From assembly GCF_018070025.1 (NCBI RefSeq), contig NZ_JAGPYQ010000001.1:372001-436000 (forward strand): a stretch of 64,000 nucleotides of DNA, read 5' to 3'. The position numbers were made by a program, and so were the translations under genes. Below the pieces are notes generated by a model. The model was given only the letters and a program-made list of their open reading frames with translations, did no database searches and was not told the DNA's origin. This DNA is from Streptomyces liliiviolaceus. Its GTDB lineage: Bacteria; Actinomycetota; Actinomycetes; Streptomycetales; Streptomycetaceae. Positions 8,423-14,412 of the stretch are shown piece after piece. Every line of letters starts with the position of its first letter. Within the stretch, counting starts at the first letter, position 1.

Positions 8423-8680
8423 GAGACGTGCTCCTGGATGACTGGATGAATCCGAATGCTTCATCTGAATGGCTTCGACAGACACCGGAGCGGGGGCGGC
8501 CCGCTCCGGAACATCACCAGGAGGGACCTCCGACGGAGAAAGAGCCCGTCCGAGATCGCATAGCGGCATGGCCGCGTACACGTCATCCCCCCTGTGCCGT
8601 GTGAGCGTACGGAGAAGGGAGGGGCGGTTGGGAGGGTAAACAATCTATTGTTCCCATCCCGTGATCAAGTTATGCCAAAA
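8423..8680 (-). promoter_or_regulatory. Upstream region of the TM2 gene with an AT-rich inverted repeat
   Basis: This gap holds no credible gene. Its right part is unusually AT-rich for this genome and contains the inverted repeat AACAATCTATTGTT at 8639-8652 (6-bp arms, 2-bp centre). It may be part of the promoter of the TM2 gene at 8162-8422 or an operator. The link is inference from position. Confidence 0.4.
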
Positions 8681-9091
8681 TCAGTTCCGAATATTGCGAA
8701 CCACGGTCCATGTCACGGCCAGTGACAGGATCAACACCTGTACGCGGGGGCTGAGTTCGGGCCGCCAGCGCCGCCCGCGCAGCCCTTCCACCATCCAGCG
8801 GGCCAACAGCGCGAGGGCGAAGGGCGAGGCGAGCAGCAGCGCCCGGTTGTCGAGCCAGGCCGCGCCGAACTGACCGTGCATCAGGTCGTACGTCATCCGC
8901 GTGCCGCCGCAGGCCGGGCAGAGCAGCCCGGTGACGAACCGGAACGGGCAGGCGGGCAGGACGTGCCCGGGCTCGTGCGGGTCGGTGCCGTACAGATAGC
9001 CCGCGCCGACGACCCCGGCGACGAGCACCGCGAGGGGTGCCGCCGCCGGGCGCCGCAGCAGGTGCGCGCGCACGGGGGCCGTCTCAGCCAC
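8681..9091 (-). CDS. DUF2752 membrane protein
   Basis: A 136-residue integral membrane protein with three likely spans: about 18-34 (AAPLAVLVAGVVGAGYLYG), about 80-97 (LLLASPFALALLARWMV) and about 115-132 (VQVLILSLAVTWTVV). Between the first two is the family signature CPFRFVTGLLCPACGGTRMTY, a Cys-containing segment diagnostic of DUF2752. The function is unknown; members often sit beside TM2 proteins, as here. The start overlaps the 3' end of the upstream TM2 gene by eight bases, so the two are translated from one message. Confidence 0.85.
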   Translation of the reverse strand: MAETAPVRAHLLRRPAAAPLAVLVAGVVGAGYLYGTDPHEPGHVLPACPFRFVTGLLCPACGGTRMTYDLMHGQFGAAWLDNRALLLASPFALALLARWMVEGLRGRRWRPELSPRVQVLILSLAVTWTVVRNIRN

Positions 9092-9638
9092 GCAGGGGGC
9101 GGCCCTGCGCGTCCGTGGCGTTGTGCCCGGTCAGCAGCATGATCCCGTCGATGAGGGCCCAGATCCCGAGCCCACCGCAGGTGAAGAGCTGGGCGAGCCC
9201 GATGCCGACGCTGCCGATGTAGAAGCGCCCGACACCGAGGCTGCCGAGCACGAGCTGGAGAACACCGGCGATGATCTTCGACTTGTCCGAGTAGGGACGC
9301 CCGTAGGGGTCGTAGCCGTACGGGGCGTTGGGGTCACCGGTGTAGGTACCGGGCGGGTAGGCGCCGGGAGGGTACGCACCGGGCGGGGGATAACCGCCGG
9401 GCTGCTGGTACCCGCCCTGCGGATACCCGTACGGCTGCCCCGGCTGACCGCCCGGCTGACTCGGCTGCTGGTGCTGACCGGAGCCCGGCTGCCCGGCCGC
9501 GTACGGGTTGGCGTCGCTGGGCGGGACGGAGCCCGGGTTCGGATAACCGTAACCGGGAGGCGTCTCCCCGGAGTTCGGATAGCCGTAGCCGGGCGGCTGG
9601 TTCGGGGGCTGCTGCGGCTGAGACGGCTGCTCGCTCAC
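9084..9638 (-). CDS. TM2 domain protein with Pro/Gly/Tyr-rich N-terminus
   Basis: A 184-residue protein in two parts. Residues 1-115 are low-complexity, dominated by Pro, Gly, Gln and Tyr with repeated PGYGYPN and PPGAYPP units. Residues 120-184 form a TM2 domain (RPYSDKSKIIAGVLQ, GVGRFYIGSVGIG, GGLGIWALIDGIMLL). It is a longer paralogue of the protein at 8162-8422. Such flexible Tyr/Pro tails on two-span proteins are common in actinomycetes and may mediate protein contacts at the membrane, though that is not shown here. It is the first gene of a pair with the overlapping DUF2752 gene. Confidence 0.85.
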   Translation of the reverse strand: MSEQPSQPQQPPNQPPGYGYPNSGETPPGYGYPNPGSVPPSDANPYAAGQPGSGQHQQPSQPGGQPGQPYGYPQGGYQQPGGYPPPGAYPPGAYPPGTYTGDPNAPYGYDPYGRPYSDKSKIIAGVLQLVLGSLGVGRFYIGSVGIGLAQLFTCGGLGIWALIDGIMLLTGHNATDAQGRPLRG

Positions 9639-9783
9639 GGTGACTGCTCCTGGGGACGGGGTGACGTATGGAAAGAATCAGGTCAGGTCATCTTGCCGGA
9701 CAGAACAGCCGATAGAGAAGCCGGTTCGGCCGTGGGCTCTTGTGTGGATGCGGCGAGTGCCACGAAGCGGGACCCGGTCGACT

Positions 9784-10239
9784 CTACGCACGAGGGGTGC
9801 GCCACTCGGCCCAAACCTCCTTGCCGCCGCCGTCGCGCCGCCCGTTGATGACGAGGCAGTGGCCCCAGTCGTCGGCGCACGCCCGGGTGAGCCAGAGCCC
9901 GCGCCCGCTCTCGTCATCCGGCCCCGCGACGGCCCCCGGCGGTCGCGGTGGAGGATACGGGCTGCTGTCCCACACGCTGAGCCGCAACCGCCCGTCGGTC
10001 CGCATGAGCCGCACGGCGACGGAATCCCGCGTACAGGAGAGGGAGTTGGTGACCAGCTCCGACGCGACGAGCTGGGCGTTGTCGAGGACGCCGGAGCTCA
10101 CCTGGTAACGGGTGAGCACGGCCCACACGTGGGCGCGGACGATGCCCGGACCCAGGGGCGTGTGGGGGATGCGGAGCGCGTACTCCCAGTCGCCGTCGAG
10201 CGGCGAGTGGGCAGGGTGGTGCAGGGCGAGTTCGGTCAT
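9784..10239 (-). CDS. ATP-binding anti-sigma-like regulator (HATPase_c_2, RsbW/AbaA type)
   Basis: A 151-residue protein with the GHKL ATPase fold used by RsbW/SpoIIAB serine kinases. The N-box is in DNAQLVASELVTNSL, a G1-like segment is WDSSPYPPPRPP (a diverged DxGxG region), and the G2 box is GRGLWLTRACADDWG. The family phosphorylates anti-anti-sigma factors or binds regulators, but many Streptomyces members have no known partner. The gene is divergent from an Scr1-type HTH gene followed by a DUF397 gene, the arrangement seen at the abaA/whiJ-type loci of Streptomyces, so it probably belongs to that regulatory unit. Confidence 0.85.
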   Translation of the reverse strand: MTELALHHPAHSPLDGDWEYALRIPHTPLGPGIVRAHVWAVLTRYQVSSGVLDNAQLVASELVTNSLSCTRDSVAVRLMRTDGRLRLSVWDSSPYPPPRPPGAVAGPDDESGRGLWLTRACADDWGHCLVINGRRDGGGKEVWAEWRTPRA

Positions 10240-10429
10240 GGCCGTAACTCCTCGGTGCGATACAGGGGTTGATGGCTGCAGTCAGGCGACGCGGGCGATG
10301 GCTCTGCCGCTGGTGCGGTGCACTTCCGGAACACCGTCGCCACATTAAGTGACTGACTGCACACTGAAAGTAGAGCAATCGGCTGCAATACTGCTACCGA
10401 ACACGGCAACTTAATGGAGTGAAGCTGCG
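10240..10429. promoter_or_regulatory. Divergent promoter region of the Scr1/DUF397/ATPase trio
   Basis: The 190-base gap between two divergent start codons is the most AT-rich stretch nearby on its right side. It contains TGCAGTCA at 10277-10284 and its reverse complement TGACTGCA at 10354-10361, 69 bases apart, plus an overlapping direct GACTGACTG. These could be sites for the HTH protein encoded to the right. No promoter hexamers are assigned. Confidence 0.45.
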
Positions 10430-11296
10430 ATGCCACCAAGGCCCTCAGCCACCGTCAGGCAGCAGCGCCTAGGCGCTGAACTGCGCAAACTCCGTGAGCG
10501 CGCGGGCCTCAACTCCCGCGAGGCGGGGCAGAAACTGGGCGTCGATCCGGCTCGAATCAGCAACATCGAGTCCGGACGATTCGGTGTCAGCGCGGATCGT
10601 GTTCGAGCATTCGCCCACGGGTACGAATGCTGCGATGAGCCCTACGTCGACGCGCTCGCGGCCATGACGGCTGGACGCTCCCGCAACTGGTGGGACGACT
10701 ACCGGGATCTCCTCCCGCCGGTCCTGCTGGACCTGTCGGAGATGGAGGAGCACGCGAAGGCGCTGCGTACGGTTCAGTTCACGCATCTGCCAGGGCTACT
10801 CCAGACCGCGGACTACGCCCGTCTGGTCTTCCAGCAGAATGTGCCCAGCCTGCCGCCCCCGAAGATCGAGCACCGCCTGTCCCACCGCATCAAGCGCCAG
10901 GGGATTCTCTACGACGACGGCCCGACGCGATACGCCGGAATCATCCACGAGGCGGCTCTGCGTATGCGCTTCGGGGGCCCCGACGTCATGCGCGACCAGT
11001 TGGCGCACATTGCGCAGATGAGTGAACGCGAGAACGTGACCGTCCTCGTGCTTCCCTTCTCGGCCGGAATCTTCCCCGGCGCGGGCCAGACCGTGGTCAT
11101 CGCCGACGGTCCGCACCCACAGCTGGACACCGTGCAGTTGGACACGGAGCACGGCTCGGAGTTCCTGCACGCGGAGGCTCAGCTGGACAAGTACCGAACA
11201 ATCATGAGGCGCATGGAGCAGCTCTCACTCACCGCCGCAGAATCGCGCGACTTCATCCACGGACTGATCGCAGATCTACGAAAGGACCCGTCATGA
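10430..11296 (+). CDS. Scr1/WhiJ-family XRE transcriptional regulator (DUF5753)
   Basis: A 288-residue regulator. Residues about 12-70 form an XRE helix-turn-helix (LGAELRKLRERAGLNSREAG, then ARISNIESGRFGVSADRVRA). Residues about 100-280 are the DUF5753 domain, with the landmarks FTHLPGLLQTADYAR, EHRLSHRIKRQGILY and the late FLHAEAQLDKY segment. This pairing defines the large Streptomyces family that includes WhiJ-like developmental regulators. The stop overlaps the start of a DUF397 gene (ATGA), the usual partner, and an anti-sigma-like ATPase is divergent. It probably binds the intervening promoter region. The specific developmental or stress role is not readable from sequence. Confidence 0.92.
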   Translation: MPPRPSATVRQQRLGAELRKLRERAGLNSREAGQKLGVDPARISNIESGRFGVSADRVRAFAHGYECCDEPYVDALAAMTAGRSRNWWDDYRDLLPPVLLDLSEMEEHAKALRTVQFTHLPGLLQTADYARLVFQQNVPSLPPPKIEHRLSHRIKRQGILYDDGPTRYAGIIHEAALRMRFGGPDVMRDQLAHIAQMSERENVTVLVLPFSAGIFPGAGQTVVIADGPHPQLDTVQLDTEHGSEFLHAEAQLDKYRTIMRRMEQLSLTAAESRDFIHGLIADLRKDPS

Positions 11297-11484
11297 CCGA
11301 ACTCCGCTGGCAGAAGTCCTCGTTCAGCAGCGAGGCCAGCAACTGCCTGGAACTGGCCACCACCCCCGACGGAAGCCTCCACCTCCGCGAATCCGACGAC
11401 CCGGCGACCACGCTCGCCTTCGACCCGGCGGGCCTCCGCTCGCTGCTGGCCGCGGTCCGTCAGGAGATATCCATTCGCTCTTGA
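11293..11484 (+). CDS. DUF397 small partner protein
   Basis: A 63-residue protein with the DUF397 landmarks: N-terminal LRWQKSSFSSEASNCLELA, central LHLRESDDPATTLAFDPAGL and a helical C-terminus. DUF397 proteins are encoded next to Scr1/DUF5753 regulators throughout Streptomyces and act as their small partners or antagonists at some loci. The ATG overlaps the regulator's stop codon by four bases, so translation is coupled. No terminator hairpin is evident before the convergent lipoprotein gene, which ends eight bases further on. Confidence 0.92.
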   Translation: MTELRWQKSSFSSEASNCLELATTPDGSLHLRESDDPATTLAFDPAGLRSLLAAVRQEISIRS

Positions 11485-11492
11485 GCGCGCGG

Positions 11493-11873
11493 CTAGCGCA
11501 TCAGCGTCTCGAAGCCGGCGGCGTCGCAGTACTGAACCAGGCGCCCCTCCGCGTCGGAGTCAGCGTTGTTCATCGCTGCCGCCGTCGCCTCCGCAAGAGT
11601 GCGCCCCTGGCCGACGGTCTCGTCCCGGAGCGGCTCCAACGCGAGGAGGGCGTCCCGCGCGACGGTGTCGGTCCCGTCGTCCCCTGACGCGTCCGTGCGC
11701 GCCGCGTCACGCGCCTTCTGCCATGCCCCCAGCTGCGTGCAGTAGTTCTCCCGCTGCGCGGTGAGCCGCTGCTCGTCCTTGCTCTCGGACGAGGAGCATC
11801 CCGCCATCGCCACTGCCACCGCCACCGCCATCAAGGCGAGGACCGGGAACACCGCTTTCGAGACGCGCACCAC
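11493..11873 (-). CDS. Putative secreted lipoprotein
   Basis: A 126-residue protein with a lipoprotein signal: short basic start (VVRVSK), hydrophobic core (AVFPVLALMAVAVAVAMAG) and a lipobox ending in MAGCSSSES, so Cys is about residue 24. The mature part is small and helical with two further Cys residues (NYCTQLG and VQYCDAAG) that may form a disulfide outside the membrane. The GTG at 11873 is supported by GAGGAGG about 11 bases upstream; an adjacent GTG at 11870 is possible. The frame to 12065 runs through non-coding sequence. It is convergent with the DUF397 gene. Function unknown. Confidence 0.75.
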   Translation of the reverse strand: MVRVSKAVFPVLALMAVAVAVAMAGCSSSESKDEQRLTAQRENYCTQLGAWQKARDAARTDASGDDGTDTVARDALLALEPLRDETVGQGRTLAEATAAAMNNADSDAEGRLVQYCDAAGFETLMR

Positions 11874-12086
11874 GTCGCCCCCGTCCTCCTCGATTCCCGC
11901 AGCAGGGTACCCGCGCGGGAAGCCGAGCGTCGTGGGCGCCGGAGAGATCACGCAGCCCTGTCCGCGGGCCGGTCGACAGCCGTCAAGTTGGGGTGGCCCA
12001 GCTCCCGCGGCGCCACACGGGTGACTCCCCCAGCGCCTCCTCATCACCTCCCCCGCCACCCCCACCCCACCACCTAATCTGACGAC

Positions 12087-12497
12087 ATGTCAGACGAAGA
12101 GTCGTACGAGCTGCTCGGTTTCGACAACGTTCTTCTTCCCGTCGGCAGTCTCGACGAGGCCGTGGACTTCTACCGGCGGGCCGGGTTCACGGTCGGGTTC
12201 CGGCTCGACGAGGCCGGGATCGCCGTGCTGAAGGTCGGCAAGGAGACGCCCGGCGTGCTGCTGCGGCTGGAGCACGAGCTGGGGCATCGGCCGCCGACCT
12301 GGGCCACCCCCCGGATCTGGCTGGAGGTGCGGGACGCCCGAGGTATGGCCGACGCCCTCGCCGCCGCCGGTGTCCAGCCCCTCGACGCACCCCTCTCCGT
12401 GGCCACCGGCTGGACCGTCGAGGTCGCCGACCCCTGGGGCAACGTCATCGGCTTCACCGACTACACCAAGCGGCCGGAGCTGGCCCGCACCGGATGA
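12087..12497 (+). CDS. VOC-superfamily (glyoxalase/bleomycin resistance-like) protein
   Basis: A 136-residue single-domain protein with the paired beta-alpha-beta-beta-beta modules of the vicinal oxygen chelate fold. The first module is LGFDNVLLPVGSLDEAVDFYRRAGFTVGF and the second is PRIWLEVRDARGMADALAAAGV, ending in the typical ADPWGNVIGFTDY. Members bind metals for dioxygenase, isomerase or glyoxalase reactions or sequester antibiotics. The substrate cannot be deduced. The usual first metal ligand (His after the first strand) is replaced by Asn in FDNVLLPV, so a metal site may be incomplete. No strong ribosome site precedes the ATG at 12087; the message may be leaderless. Confidence 0.82.
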   Translation: MSDEESYELLGFDNVLLPVGSLDEAVDFYRRAGFTVGFRLDEAGIAVLKVGKETPGVLLRLEHELGHRPPTWATPRIWLEVRDARGMADALAAAGVQPLDAPLSVATGWTVEVADPWGNVIGFTDYTKRPELARTG

Positions 12498-12548
12498 GCC
12501 CCCCGCACGCCTGAGCCGCACGTCACACCCGTACCGCCGAAGCTCTGC

Positions 12549-12607
12549 TTGAACGTGTTCAAAAACAGGTCTACGTTGTCTCTCGACAGCCTTTTGAACA
12601 TGTTCAA
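12549..12607 (+). promoter_or_regulatory. Twin palindromic operator for the membrane protein-DCC-TetR operon
   Basis: TTGAACGTGTTCAA at 12549-12562 and the perfect palindrome TTGAACATGTTCAA at 12594-12607 differ at one base and are centred 45 bp apart, just upstream of the start at 12622. The operon's third gene is a TetR-family regulator, whose family typically binds such palindromes in its own promoter. Binding by that protein is inference; the repeats themselves are plain. Confidence 0.8.
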
Positions 12608-12621
12608 GAAAGGGTGGGGAC

Positions 12622-13029
12622 ATGGACCTCACGGTCGTTGCGTACGTCATATATCTGCTGATCAGCGTCGCGCTGACGGTCTGGGTGGCACGGACGCTCA
12701 GCCACAACGGGCGGATCTTCCTGGCCGATGTGCTCCAGGGGAACGAAAAACTCGCGGACGCCGTCAACCACCTCCTGGTGGTCGGCTTCTACCTGGTGAA
12801 CCTCGGCTTCGTGGCGCTCTATCTCAACCAGGACGACGAGATCGCCGACGCCCGAGGGATCTTCGAGGCCCTGTCGACCAAGCTCGGCGTGGTGCTCCTG
12901 GTGCTCGGCGCCATGCACCTGGGGAACGTGTACGTGCTCAACAAGATCCGCCGCCGCGGCGTCATGGAGCGCGAGCAGCAGCCGCCCGTGCCGCCGCAGG
13001 GCTGGGTCGCGCCGACGGCCGGTGCGTGA
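12622..13029 (+). CDS. Small integral membrane protein
   Basis: A 135-residue protein with three likely membrane spans: about 5-23 (VVAYVIYLLISVALTVWVA), about 53-71 (HLLVVGFYLVNLGFVALYL) and about 91-110 (KLGVVLLVLGAMHLGNVYV). A basic loop (NKIRRRG) and a Pro-rich tail follow. I do not recognise a named family. It is the first gene after the twin palindromes and is translationally coupled to the DCC-family gene by a TGATG overlap, so the two products may act together in thiol chemistry or membrane homeostasis, but that is speculation from context. A GGTGGGG stretch just before the ATG serves as a weak ribosome site. Confidence 0.8.
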   Translation: MDLTVVAYVIYLLISVALTVWVARTLSHNGRIFLADVLQGNEKLADAVNHLLVVGFYLVNLGFVALYLNQDDEIADARGIFEALSTKLGVVLLVLGAMHLGNVYVLNKIRRRGVMEREQQPPVPPQGWVAPTAGA

Positions 13030-13547
13030 TGACGGTGGCAGCCGCCACAGGCCCGGACCGGGACGCCGCACGCGTCCCGGTCCGCGGGCTCACCGTCCTG
13101 TACGACGCCGAGTGCCGGCTCTGCGCCTTCCTGCGCGACTGGCTCGTACGGCAGCGGCAGTTGGTGCCCCTGGAACTGGTGGCCGCAGGCTCGGCGGAGG
13201 CCACGCGCCGCTACCCCGGGCTCGACCACACCGCGACGCTCGACGAGATCACCGTGATCGGGGACGCGGGCCAGGTCTACCGGGGCACCGCCGCCTGGAT
13301 CGTCACCCTGTGGGCGCTCGCCGACCACCGCCCGACGGCCCACCGGCTCAGCACCCCGGCCGGGGCCCGGCTGGCGCGGGGTGTGGTCCTCGCCGCGGCC
13401 AGGTGGCGCGAGGGGCAGCGGGCCCGCCGGGAGGGCTACTGGGGCGGGGGTGCGTACACCGCGGTCGACGGATGGTCGTACGACCCGGTCGTGGGCTGGA
13501 CCTGGAACCCGCCCGCCTGCGACAGCGGCACCTGTCCGCCTCGTTAG
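13029..13547 (+). CDS. DCC-family thiol-disulfide oxidoreductase-like protein (DUF393)
   Basis: A 172-residue protein with the defining motif of the DCC family, LYDAECRLCAF (Asp, then CxxC, at about residues 29-35), followed by WLVRQRQLVPLELV and the conserved VYRGTAAWIVTLWAL. DUF393 proteins resemble thioredoxin-fold oxidoreductases but few have a proven reaction. An unusual C-terminal extension ends with two more cysteines (PACDSGTCPP) that could interact with the active-site pair. The ATG overlaps the upstream membrane protein stop by one base, and the TetR gene starts 11 bases downstream, giving a three-gene operon. Confidence 0.85.
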   Translation: MTVAAATGPDRDAARVPVRGLTVLYDAECRLCAFLRDWLVRQRQLVPLELVAAGSAEATRRYPGLDHTATLDEITVIGDAGQVYRGTAAWIVTLWALADHRPTAHRLSTPAGARLARGVVLAAARWREGQRARREGYWGGGAYTAVDGWSYDPVVGWTWNPPACDSGTCPPR

Positions 13548-13557
13548 GCTCTGTCCC

Positions 13558-14388
13558 GTGCCAGCAGCGAACGACAGTGCCCCCAGCCCGGACGGTCCCG
13601 CGGTGCCCGAAGGCCACGCCGTGTCCGAGGGCGCCGCGGTGCCCGAAGGCCCCGGCGCCCCGCGGACGCCCGCCAAGAGCGAGCAGACCCGGGCCCTGAT
13701 CCTGGAGACGGCGATGCGCCTGTTCCAGGAGCGGGGTTACGAGAAGACGACGATGCGGGCCATCGCCAAGGAGGCCGGGGTCTCCGTAGGCAACGCGTAC
13801 TACTACTTCGCGGGCAAGGAGCACCTGATCCAGGGCTTCTACGACCGCATGGCCGTGGAGCACCGCGCGGCGGTCCGTGAGGTCCTGGACCACGAGCGTG
13901 ACCTGGAGAAACGGATCGCCGGGGTCCTGAAGGCCTGGCTGGACGTGGCGACGCCGTACCACGAGTTCGCCGTGCAGTTCTTCAAGAACGCCGCCGATCC
14001 GGACAGCCCGCTCAGCCCGTTCTCGCCCGAGTCGGAGCACGCGCGCGTGGAGGCCATCGGCGTCTGCAGCGAGGTGCTGAGCGGTTCGAAGGCGAAGATC
14101 CCCGAGGAGCTGCGGGAGGTGCTTCCCGAACTGCTGTGGCTCTCCCAGATGGGCCTGGTCCTGTACTGGATCTTCGACCGTACGGAGGGCCGCGAGCGCA
14201 GTTACCGGCTCGCCGAACGCGGCGCCCGCCTCACCTCGCTCGGCGTCTCGCTGGCCCGTTTCCGGGTGCTGCGCCCCCTGGTCCGCGAGGTGCACGAACT
14301 GTTCACGGACTTCCTGCCGGGGATGACGAACGCGCTGCCCGATCCCGCCGGAGCCGCCAGGAAGTCCACGAAACAGTCCTCGCGATAG
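13558..14388 (+). CDS. TetR-family transcriptional regulator
   Basis: A 276-residue regulator, long for TetR because of a 40-residue Pro/Gly/Glu-rich N-terminal extension. The DNA-binding domain follows: TRALILETAMRLFQERGYEK, then TTMRAIAKEAGVSVGNAYYY and FAGKEHLIQGFYDRM. The ligand-binding region is helical, with aromatic stretches (YHEFAVQFFKN, LLWLSQMGLVLYWIF) typical of hydrophobic-ligand sensors. It starts at GTG 13558. Its likely targets are the twin TTGAACryGTTCAA palindromes before its operon and perhaps the convergent MMPL gene. The ligand is unknown. Confidence 0.9.
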   Translation: MPAANDSAPSPDGPAVPEGHAVSEGAAVPEGPGAPRTPAKSEQTRALILETAMRLFQERGYEKTTMRAIAKEAGVSVGNAYYYFAGKEHLIQGFYDRMAVEHRAAVREVLDHERDLEKRIAGVLKAWLDVATPYHEFAVQFFKNAADPDSPLSPFSPESEHARVEAIGVCSEVLSGSKAKIPEELREVLPELLWLSQMGLVLYWIFDRTEGRERSYRLAERGARLTSLGVSLARFRVLRPLVREVHELFTDFLPGMTNALPDPAGAARKSTKQSSR

Positions 14389-14412
14389 CGCCCGTACGGC
14401 GCCCGGACGCGG

